From positions 372,001 to 436,000 of the forward strand of contig CAWCVJ010000003.1 in assembly GCA_963799065.1 (NCBI GenBank): a stretch of DNA of 64,000 nucleotides, given 5' to 3'. Source of the stretch: JAJPHW01 sp963799065 (GTDB lineage: Bacteria; Acidobacteriota; Terriglobia; Terriglobales; Acidobacteriaceae). Shown one piece after another: positions 15,698-23,115 of the stretch. How positions within the stretch are numbered: position 1 is the first letter of the stretch; every line of letters begins with the position of its first letter. The notes under the pieces are model-generated. The model had not been told where the DNA came from and did no database searches. It worked only from the letters and a program-made list of their open reading frames with translations. Made by a program: the position numbers and the translations under genes.

Positions 15698-17158
15698 TTA
15701 GAACTCGAGATGAAACCGGAAGCCCGGGACCCACACCGGGCCGCGGTCGCGGTTGTATCCCGGATGGTTGATGTGTTGCAGATCGGGGCCGATAAACAAT
15801 CCGCGCCAGACGTGCGCGTTGTAGTACCCCTCTTCGATATTCTCGCGCCCATAATTTAGGCCGCCATCGCCGAGCAGAAATCCTGATCCGCCGAGTTCGA
15901 GGTAGTGCTGATGGTCGGCGGAAATTGCGTTCGACACAAACACGAATCCGGCTTTGTCGTAGGGACGCTGCCATCGCTTTCCTACATAATCTGTGCCCAC
16001 GGCAAAAGTCTGATCGACTTCGGTGTAAGCATAAGATTCATGCTGGCCCTCGTTCCACCCGAAGCGGGCGAAGCCTCGCCAGAGCTGAGTGAAGTCATGC
16101 TCGAGGTTGACCCCAAATCCATATTTCACCGTGACCTTGAAGGCATGATTTGTGATCTCGGGAGTAGCCGTCACTCCGGCGAGATAGTTGTTCACGGCCT
16201 GGCGATAGACGCCCATGTTGGCATGATTCTCGAAGGCCAGCAGGCGAACGGTGGTAGCGCGGGTCGCGCCGCGGCCGGGATGGAATTCAAATTCGTAATT
16301 CTCGGCGCGTGCCTTGCGCAGATTCCAGACCAGATCGGGCCCGTTGGCGACGCTGGGCATGAGTTGCTCGCCATAGCGAAATGCCCAGTTGCGATCATAG
16401 TAAGCGGCAATGATGCCATAGGTGTAACCGCGAGTGTCGGCGGCGTAATCGTAAGCGCCGTTGTTGTCCACCGTCCAATTCATGAATTGGAAGTGGCTGT
16501 CGGTGCCCACCTCATTGATGTCGAAGTAGTCGGCGGTGCCGAATTTTCCGGCGCGCAGCTCAATGCGGCGCACGGGCAGATGAGTTGCAAGGCCGAAGGG
16601 GCCGCGCTCGACCTCGATCGTCTGGTGGCTCAGGGGAATCACTTGTCGCATCAGGATGCGGGCGACGTAAGGATTCTTGGAAAGCAGCGGGTTGCGTACG
16701 ACGTCAAGGTTGGTTTCGCCTGCCAGGCCGAGGGCGTCGCTCAGTCCGCCGCCGCTGGCTTCTTCGAGGTCGAAAAGGATTTCAGTCGTGCCGCTGATCT
16801 GATAGCCGAGAAAGAGCGTGGACACGTTGGAAGTCGCATGTTCCGATTGCGGCCGAAGACTGTCGGGGCCGCTGTAGAGCGCGGAGAACGACGGATGATA
16901 TTGAAAAATGATGTTGTCCTGGCCGGAGATCCACCAGCGCGTGGTTTGCGAGTGCGGGAACATAGTGAGTAAAGGAACTTGCGCCTCAATCGCCCGGGGG
17001 GGAGCCTCAGTCGACGGGTCGACACGACTTTCCTGCGAGTCGTCCCTGGACTGGCCAAAGCCCGACGCCGGCGAGGCAAAGAGCAGAGCCCATGCCCACA
17101 TCCATAACGCCCAGGCGCGCAGGGCGCGTCTCGACCTCAATTTATTCGACATGAGCAT
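15698..17158 (-). CDS. Carbohydrate-porin-like outer membrane beta-barrel protein
   Basis: About 486 residues starting at ATG 17158 (17152 is equally possible). Signal peptide: basic N-terminus (NKLRSRRALRAW), a hydrophobic core and cleavage near SGFGQS. The mature protein has alternating beta strands rich in aromatics, such as TTRWWISGQDNIIFQYHPSF, RIELRAGKFGTADYFDINEV, and a final RFHLEF with terminal Phe, the mark of BAM-inserted barrels. The overall pattern resembles OprB/carbohydrate-selective porins. The open frame extends upstream to 17296 but that part covers the promoter palindrome, so I reject it. The sugar handled, if any, is not known. Confidence 0.75.
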   Translation of the reverse strand: MLMSNKLRSRRALRAWALWMWAWALLFASPASGFGQSRDDSQESRVDPSTEAPPRAIEAQVPLLTMFPHSQTTRWWISGQDNIIFQYHPSFSALYSGPDSLRPQSEHATSNVSTLFLGYQISGTTEILFDLEEASGGGLSDALGLAGETNLDVVRNPLLSKNPYVARILMRQVIPLSHQTIEVERGPFGLATHLPVRRIELRAGKFGTADYFDINEVGTDSHFQFMNWTVDNNGAYDYAADTRGYTYGIIAAYYDRNWAFRYGEQLMPSVANGPDLVWNLRKARAENYEFEFHPGRGATRATTVRLLAFENHANMGVYRQAVNNYLAGVTATPEITNHAFKVTVKYGFGVNLEHDFTQLWRGFARFGWNEGQHESYAYTEVDQTFAVGTDYVGKRWQRPYDKAGFVFVSNAISADHQHYLELGGSGFLLGDGGLNYGRENIEEGYYNAHVWRGLFIGPDLQHINHPGYNRDRGPVWVPGFRFHLEF

Positions 17159-17174
17159 TCGGCCCCAGCGAATG

Positions 17175-17216
17175 ATATTAGCATGTGTATACGCAGATTT
17201 GTTAACCATGGTTAAC
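17175..17216 (-). promoter_or_regulatory. Palindromic operator with overlapping promoter elements before the porin gene
   Basis: GTTAACCATGGTTAAC (17201-17216) is a perfect 16-bp palindrome 43 nt from the porin start. On the minus strand a TTAACA at 17200-17205 and a TAATAT at 17175-17180 (19-nt spacer) could be -35 and -10, so a dimeric repressor bound to the palindrome would cover the -35. Protein unknown. Confidence 0.5.
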
Positions 17217-17353
17217 GGTAAACGTACGCGTTCTGGGAAGAACCTGTAAGCCACTGCAAAAACCCTGCGCAAAAACGTGGCTACCCTGTGGTTCAATCAA
17301 TGAGGCGTCGGATCGAGGCCGGAGCTGGGCGGGAGTTGCTCCACCAAAAAGTA

Positions 17354-17383
17354 AGGACAGCCCGGAGCCCCCGAGGCTGTCCT
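17354..17383 (+). other. Hairpin in the leader region of rpe
   Basis: Perfect 9-bp stem (17354-17362 with 17375-17383, AGGACAGCC/GGCTGTCCT) with a 12-nt loop. It lies in the 451-bp gap between the divergent porin and rpe genes, 227 nt before rpe. It has no U-run; it could be a remnant terminator, a leader structure or a small repeat. The rest of the gap shows no gene. Confidence 0.4.
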
Positions 17384-17609
17384 AAAATCCCTCCCGGTTA
17401 GAAGGGCTTGGTTATCTTTCAACGATAGCCATGCCGTGTTGCGGGCGTATTTCGGGCGTATGAATTTGTGGTGAATTCCGCTCCCCTGAACCTACCCGCA
17501 ATGACTACTCCAACCACACCGCCACCCCGCATCGTTACTGCTCCTCGTGGTAAACTCCGAGTAAGTTATCTCCCAGTAAAGAGGGCCTTTCCCGCACGCA
17601 AGATAGGCC

Positions 17610-18299
17610 TTGGTGAGCACCCGGTTGATTGAATTGGCAGCATCGATACTATCCGCGGACTTCGCCCGCTTGGCGGAACAAGTGTCCGCCGCCACCCAGG
17701 GCGGAGCTTCCGTGGTGCATTTTGATGTCATGGACGGCCACTTCGTCCCCAACCTCACCATCGGCCCCCCCGTCCTCAAATCGCTTCGCGCAGTCACCAA
17801 GCTACCCATCGACTGTCATCTAATGATCGAGAATCCGGACCAGTACGTGCCGGATTTCGCCTCCGCCGGCGCCAATTGGATCTCGGTGCATCAGGAGGTC
17901 TGCCGGCATCTCGATCGCTCTCTGCACTTGATTCGCAGTCACGGCGTACGCGCCGGCGTCGTCATCAACCCAGCGACGCCAGTCGATACTTTACGCGAAG
18001 TGCTCGGCATCGTCGATTATGTCCTCGTCATGTCGGTAAATCCGGGCTTCGGTGGTCAGAAGTTTATCCCGTCCTGCCTGCACAAGATTCGCAAGCTGGC
18101 AGAGCTTCGCCATGAGCGCGGCCTGAATTTTCGTATCGAAGTCGATGGCGGCGTCGATTTGGAGACAGTGGCCGACGTCGTGCAGGCTGGCGCGGAAGTT
18201 TTAGTCGCGGGCAACGCCGTGTTTGGCAAAGGCGATCCAAGAAAGAATGCAGAAGGTCTCTTACAAGCTGCGCGGGAAGCAACCATGGTGAAGGTCTAA
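17610..18299 (+). CDS. rpe: Ribulose-phosphate 3-epimerase
   Basis: 229 residues. It interconverts ribulose 5-phosphate and xylulose 5-phosphate in the pentose phosphate pathway, in the cytosol. TIM-barrel motifs are in place: ASILSADFARL, HFDVMDGHFVPNLTIGP with metal His and Asp, IDCHLMIENP with the second metal His, MSVNPGFGGQ, IEVDGGV with the catalytic Asp, and a phosphate-binding AGNAVFGKGD end. The start is ambiguous between TTG 17610, GTG 17613 and TTG 17625 because the ribosome binding site is weak. The BamD-like gene follows after 25 nt, so the two may be cotranscribed. Confidence 0.95.
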   Translation: MVSTRLIELAASILSADFARLAEQVSAATQGGASVVHFDVMDGHFVPNLTIGPPVLKSLRAVTKLPIDCHLMIENPDQYVPDFASAGANWISVHQEVCRHLDRSLHLIRSHGVRAGVVINPATPVDTLREVLGIVDYVLVMSVNPGFGGQKFIPSCLHKIRKLAELRHERGLNFRIEVDGGVDLETVADVVQAGAEVLVAGNAVFGKGDPRKNAEGLLQAAREATMVKV

Positions 18300-18324
18300 T
18301 CGCAGTTACGCATTTCGGAGAATT

Positions 18325-19806
18325 ATGTCGCGTCGTATCGCAATTTCACTGTTCGCTCTGCTGCTGGCCGGTACGGTTGCCTGCACCAACAAGAAGGTAT
18401 CCAACCCCATTGCAAGCGTGGACTCGAAGCAGCCCGACAAGGTCCTCTTCGACAAAGCCATGGACGCGATGAAGCACAATCGCTTTGACGTCGCGCGCCT
18501 GACGCTTCAGACCATGATCAACACCTATCCCGACTCCGAGTACATCGCGCGCGCCAAGTTATCCCTGGCGGACTCCTGGTACGACGAAGGCGGTACCGCG
18601 TCGCTGGCCCAGGCCGAAGCCGAATACAACGACTTCAAAACCTTCTTCCCCAACATGCCGGAGGCCGCCGAAGCCCAGCTTAAAATTGCCAACATTCATT
18701 ATGAGCAGATGGAGAAGCCAGACCGCGATTTCACCCACGCGCTTCGAGCGGAAGAGGAATACCGCAATCTGATCTCGGAATTTCCCGACAGCAAACTCGT
18801 TCCTGAAGCCAAACGCAAGCTGTTGCAGGTGCAGGAAATCGTCGCCGAGCGCGAATTCGAAGTCGGAAAGTTCTATTATTTGCGCCAATCCTACCCCGCC
18901 GCGATTGCACGGCTCCGCACCCTCGAAGATCGCTTTCCGCTCTACAGCAAAGCCGACGAAGGTCTCTACCTCCTGGGTCAGTCCTATGAAGGTGAGCTCA
19001 AGACCCTGCGCTCCCGCCCATCGTGCACCGCCGGCTTCAATAAGCCGCCGGGCTGTATCAACGAAACCGCGAAATCGAACATGATTCAGGATTTCACCAA
19101 ACACGCCGCCGACGCCTACGATCGCATCATCACCCGCTATCCCCTGATGGACCGCGCCGACGACGCGAAGAAACGTCTGGCCGACCTCAAGATGCCCATC
19201 CCCCGGCCCACGAAAGCCGAGGTCGCGCAAAACAAAGCCGAAATGGAAAGCCGCAAAGACGACACCATGGTGGCTAAAGTGATGCACACCTTCGCCAAAC
19301 ATCCGGACGTCAGCAACGCGGTGACCATAGGCGAACCGACTCTGGTGGACTCCCAGCCGATGAGTCCCAGTGATGTCGTGCGTGAAGCCAATGCAGCCGC
19401 GGTCGGTTCCGGCGGAGGAAAATCCGTCTCCGTAGAAGCGGTAGGCACCGGTCCCATTCCCGCCGGCGAAGCCGCGCCTCGCTCCGATGCCCCCGCTCCC
19501 GACGCCACCGCACCCCCTCCTCCAGTCGGTGCATCTGCGCCGAATTCCAATACTGCTCCCGCTGACTCCAATGAACTCAAGCCGGATGCATCGGCGGCCG
19601 CCGCCAACGATCCCAATGAACTCAAGCCCAATGTCGCGCCCGATGCCGGAAGCGCGCCCCCCCAGCAGGTTAACGAAATTCAATCCGGCGCAAACGCGAC
19701 GGTCAGTGCAACCCCCAGCGCTGCCGATCAGCCAGCCGACGATAAGGACATTTCCTCCAGCAAGCCGAAAAAGAAAAAGGGACTCGAAAAGCTGAATCCA
19801 TTCTGA
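18325..19806 (+). CDS. BamD/YfiO-like TPR lipoprotein with long Pro/Ala tail
   Basis: 493 residues. Signal with lipidation Cys20 (LLLAGTVAC). Residues about 35-290 are TPR-like repeats in BamD style (VLFDKAMDAMKHNRFDVARL, EYIARAKLSLADSWYDEGGT, FEVGKFYYLRQSYPAAIARL). This suggests a role in outer membrane protein assembly. Beyond about residue 300 the chain is low complexity, rich in Pro, Ala, Ser and Asp, contains NELKP twice, and ends in a basic KPKKKKGLEKLNPF. E. coli BamD is about 245 residues; the extra 200 are lineage-specific. Start ATG 18325 has GGAG upstream. Confidence 0.85.
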   Translation: MSRRIAISLFALLLAGTVACTNKKVSNPIASVDSKQPDKVLFDKAMDAMKHNRFDVARLTLQTMINTYPDSEYIARAKLSLADSWYDEGGTASLAQAEAEYNDFKTFFPNMPEAAEAQLKIANIHYEQMEKPDRDFTHALRAEEEYRNLISEFPDSKLVPEAKRKLLQVQEIVAEREFEVGKFYYLRQSYPAAIARLRTLEDRFPLYSKADEGLYLLGQSYEGELKTLRSRPSCTAGFNKPPGCINETAKSNMIQDFTKHAADAYDRIITRYPLMDRADDAKKRLADLKMPIPRPTKAEVAQNKAEMESRKDDTMVAKVMHTFAKHPDVSNAVTIGEPTLVDSQPMSPSDVVREANAAAVGSGGGKSVSVEAVGTGPIPAGEAAPRSDAPAPDATAPPPPVGASAPNSNTAPADSNELKPDASAAAANDPNELKPNVAPDAGSAPPQQVNEIQSGANATVSATPSAADQPADDKDISSSKPKKKKGLEKLNPF

Positions 19807-20000
19807 TCGCCTGATACTGCGTTTTGCCCGCCGGACGGGCGATTGGGCGAACCATGTTTAGCACAAATCCGCTTGCATCCTGCCCGAGAAGTGTGTACAA
19901 AGGGTGTCTGGATTTTTGAGGCTTTCTCTGGCCTGCCTCTGATCTCCAGGTTCTGTCACACGGCGCGCCACGCGCCCCATTCCAACTCAGGCAGGTAATT

Positions 20001-22871
20001 GTGATCCGATTCATGCGGCTGTCCGTTTCTGCGACTTGCGTCTTCGCGCTTTGCTTCTTCCTTGCCAGTTGCAGTTCCGGCGGCGGCAGCAGCACCGCGG
20101 GCGGCGGCTCCAACACCGGAGGCGGCGGCGCCACTACAGATCAGCCCTCGGTCGCGACTTCCGCATTGCCCCCAGGAACCGTCGGAGCCGCCTACACCAC
20201 CACCATGCAGGCCGCGCACGGCACTCCCCCTTACACATGGACGTTGACTTCCGGCGCTCTTCCCGCAGGCTTGAGTTTGAATTCGGCAGGCATCATCGCC
20301 GGAACTCCGTCGGCGATTGGCACCTCGTCCGGGCTCATCTTTCAGGTCACCGACGCCCAGAGCGTGACCGCTCTATCCTCAGCTCTTTCGATCGCGATCA
20401 ATCCCACCGCGTTGACCGTATCCACCAGCAGCCTAACTCCGGGCGTTGCGGGCACCCCTTACAATGCGGCATTACAAGCGACGGGCGGAGTTCCACCCTA
20501 CTCTTGGACGATAAGCGCAGGCTCACTGCCTGCCGGTCTCACGCTAACTTCGCTCGGCGTGATTTCCGGAATTCCCGCCACTTCCGGCAATGCAACCGGC
20601 CTCACATTCGAAGTCATGGATTCCACTCACGCCACTGCTTCCTCGGCTGCCCTCAGTCTCGACATCAGCCCCGCCGCGCTGATCGTTTCAACCGCCAGCC
20701 TCCCTGCGGCAACCGTTGGGACCGCCTATTCGGCGTCCCTTTCGGCGACCGGAGGTGTCGCGCCCTACACCTGGACCCTTACCGCGGGAACGCTTCCTCC
20801 AGGCCTTACCGTAAGCTCTTCCGGCGTGATCGGCGGAACACCCACCGCTGCCGGCACATTCAGCGGCCTCACATTCCAAGCCACGGATTCGAATCGTTCC
20901 ACCGCTTCTTCGAGCGCTCTGTCCCTCCAGGTGAATCCCGCTGCGTTATCCGTTGCCACGACCTCTCTGCCGCAAGGCACGGTCAATGTCCCCTACAGTT
21001 CCAGCTTGCAAGCCACCGGAGGAACTCCTCCCTACGTATGGTCGTTGGTCTCCGGAACCCTGCCCACCGGTCTATCCCTGAGTGCGGCCGGAGTGATCGC
21101 AGGAACCCCCACCACAGCAGGCGCTAGCGGGCCGCTCGTGTTTCAGGTCACTGACTCGCACGCCGTCATCGCCAATTCCACTGCGTTAACTCTCACCGTC
21201 GATCCGCCCCTCGCCATCACTACCAATTCGTTACTCAGCGGCATGGTCGGCGTCAGTTACTCAGCAACCTTGCAGGCGACCGGCGGATCGGGATCCTACA
21301 CTTGGACTTTATTCTCCGGCACTCTGCCCCCTGGCCTCTCGCTTTCCCTCGCAGGCGGCATTTCCGGAACTCCAACCACTCCGGGAACATTCACCGGGCT
21401 CATCTTCCAGGTCACCGATACCCTCGGAAACACTCTCCAATCCACACCACTGAGCCTGCAAATTTACAACGCGCAGGGTTGCAGCGCTGGTTCGGAGTCG
21501 TTGTTCGGCACCCAGCCCTACGCCTTCCTTCTGAAAGGATTCTCCGCGACCAATACTCCCGAAACGATTGCCGGAAGCTTCACACCCGATGGTGCCGGCA
21601 ACATCACCGCCGGTGAAGAGGACGACAATAACGCGACTGCATCGACGAACCTGCCGTTGATCGCAGCCAACAGCTCTTACACGCTCGGCGCGGACAACCG
21701 TGGCTGCATCAATCTGGCGACTTCTCAGGGAACGCGCACATTCTTCTACTCGCTCACATCGTCGAATCACGGCGGCCTTCTCATCGAAGCGGACGCAACG
21801 ACCACTCGCGGCACCGGCATCCTTCGCCTGCAAACCCCGGCCGCATTCACCACCGGCTTAAGCGGACCCTACGGACTGCTCTTCTCCGGCCTCGATTCCG
21901 CAGGCGCGCGCTTCGGCATGGTGGGATCTCTCAGCGCCGCTTCCGGAGCATTCTCAACCCTGGCACTCGACACCGACGATGCCGGCATGCTGGCCTGTAA
22001 CGACGGCAACCCACCCTTCCTAAGCCGTTGCAGCACTTCGCTGGGCAGCGGAACCTTCACCGCAGCCGATCCGAACGGCAGAGGCACAGCCACACTCGAC
22101 GCATCCTTTAAGAAATCGGACTATACCGGCAACTACGTTTACTACATCGTCAATGCGACCGAGGTCCTCTTCGCCAGCTCCGACCCGCTCGCGACCAATG
22201 CCGTCATCAGTGGCGAGGCGCTGGGAACCACCGGCGTTTACTCCGCCAGTGACCTTACCGGAACCTTCATCGGCCACGGGGTCGGTCTGGGAAACAACGA
22301 CCAGCCCATCGCTTCTTTAGCCATCGGCACTTTCGATGGCAGCAAAGCGATGTCCGCAGGTACGCTCGCGCGCGATCAGGCTGGTTCTCTACCCAAGTAC
22401 GCTTTCTCAGGCGTCTACTTTGTAGACGCCACAACCGGGCGGGTCTGGTTCAAGGATGACAAAACTCTGGTCTCCGGCCAGATCGTCAACCATTACCCGG
22501 GCATCAGCGCTCTGGTGCTGGGCAACGATCCCCAAGCCACTACCGGAGTCGTCGAGCCCCAGGCCGCAACCGCGCCCGCAACCGGAAACCTTGCTCTGGG
22601 TACTGAGGAAGACGCCGACTATGCAACTGCCAATCAAATCGGCATTGTCGACGTGGGCGTGTCATCCTTTACCGGCACGGAGAACCTTAGCAACTCGAGC
22701 GGACTATCCCTGAACCAACTCATTCCGGCCACCAACTTCACCTTCGACGCGAACGGCTTGGGCGACTTCGGTACCGGATCCACCAACCTCGCACTCACCA
22801 ATGGTTCAATCTACTTCATTGATGAATCGGCGGGAGTGACCCATCCGACAATCACAATCGCCACGCAATAG
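20001..22871 (+). CDS. Large surface lipoprotein with five putative-Ig (He_PIG) repeats
   Basis: 956 residues. Lipobox LASC gives Cys24, followed by a Ser/Gly spacer. Five repeats of about 88 residues follow (to about residue 495), each with the pattern GTVGxAY, ATGGTPPYxW, GxLPxGLSLxxxGxIxGTP and F-x-V-x-D. This is the He_PIG putative Ig-like domain of adhesion-type surface proteins. The C-terminal half (from about 500) has YAFLLKGFSATNTPETIAGS, GSFTPDGAGNITAGEEDDNN and similar beta segments, often attached to such repeats in Acidobacteria (from memory). GTG 20001 is used; ATG 20013 is possible. Likely role is cell-surface binding; no enzymatic motif is seen. Confidence 0.85.
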   Translation: MIRFMRLSVSATCVFALCFFLASCSSGGGSSTAGGGSNTGGGGATTDQPSVATSALPPGTVGAAYTTTMQAAHGTPPYTWTLTSGALPAGLSLNSAGIIAGTPSAIGTSSGLIFQVTDAQSVTALSSALSIAINPTALTVSTSSLTPGVAGTPYNAALQATGGVPPYSWTISAGSLPAGLTLTSLGVISGIPATSGNATGLTFEVMDSTHATASSAALSLDISPAALIVSTASLPAATVGTAYSASLSATGGVAPYTWTLTAGTLPPGLTVSSSGVIGGTPTAAGTFSGLTFQATDSNRSTASSSALSLQVNPAALSVATTSLPQGTVNVPYSSSLQATGGTPPYVWSLVSGTLPTGLSLSAAGVIAGTPTTAGASGPLVFQVTDSHAVIANSTALTLTVDPPLAITTNSLLSGMVGVSYSATLQATGGSGSYTWTLFSGTLPPGLSLSLAGGISGTPTTPGTFTGLIFQVTDTLGNTLQSTPLSLQIYNAQGCSAGSESLFGTQPYAFLLKGFSATNTPETIAGSFTPDGAGNITAGEEDDNNATASTNLPLIAANSSYTLGADNRGCINLATSQGTRTFFYSLTSSNHGGLLIEADATTTRGTGILRLQTPAAFTTGLSGPYGLLFSGLDSAGARFGMVGSLSAASGAFSTLALDTDDAGMLACNDGNPPFLSRCSTSLGSGTFTAADPNGRGTATLDASFKKSDYTGNYVYYIVNATEVLFASSDPLATNAVISGEALGTTGVYSASDLTGTFIGHGVGLGNNDQPIASLAIGTFDGSKAMSAGTLARDQAGSLPKYAFSGVYFVDATTGRVWFKDDKTLVSGQIVNHYPGISALVLGNDPQATTGVVEPQAATAPATGNLALGTEEDADYATANQIGIVDVGVSSFTGTENLSNSSGLSLNQLIPATNFTFDANGLGDFGTGSTNLALTNGSIYFIDESAGVTHPTITIATQ

Positions 22872-22879
22872 TGGCAGAT

Positions 22880-22918
22880 GGATGCCCAGCTTTACGTTCT
22901 TTGTAAAGCTGGGCATCC
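22880..22918 (+). terminator. Long perfect hairpin with GTTCTTT loop
   Basis: A 16-bp perfect stem (22880-22895 with 22903-22918) encloses GTTCTTT, 8 nt after the lipoprotein stop. The core and loop repeat the hairpin at 4153-4181, with a compensatory G-C swap in the stem. No U-run follows. Confidence 0.7.
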
Positions 22919-23056
22919 CATGCTGACTCCAAAGTGATTTCATCTTTCCCTTTCCCGGGAATCGATCTTCCTGCCCAATTCGCCAACCCGCGCGCGCGCC
23001 AAACTTTAGGCCAGTGGGTATTGGCCCGTCGTAACCAATAGTAACCACCCATTTGA

Positions 23057-23085
23057 TTGACTTGTGTCGCGGGACGCGATAACTT
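23057..23085 (+). promoter_or_regulatory. Sigma70-type promoter for the response regulator gene
   Basis: TTGACT (23057-23062), 17 nt, TAACTT (23080-23085). The start of transcription would be near 23092, giving a short 24-nt leader to TTG 23116. Same -10 and spacing as at 2969-2997. Confidence 0.5.
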
Positions 23086-23115
23086 CGCGCTATCTGCCCG
23101 TTCAACGAGGAAGCT

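Noticed and set aside
15905..16972. Long open frame (355 codons) on the plus strand opposite the porin gene
   Set aside because: It is the codon-third-position shadow of the porin gene in GC-rich DNA; it has no ribosome binding site and low-complexity Gly/Ala/Val sequence with no family match.
17159..17296. Longer N-terminus of the porin
   Set aside because: It would place the promoter palindrome inside the gene and puts the signal peptide 46 residues from the start.
17354..17383. Riboswitch in the rpe leader
   Set aside because: Only a single hairpin is visible and no known aptamer consensus fits.
18559..19683. Long minus-strand open frame (374 codons) opposite the BamD-like gene
   Set aside because: Gly/Arg/Phe-rich shadow of an Ala/Pro-rich coding region; the plus-strand protein has a signal, lipobox and TPRs.
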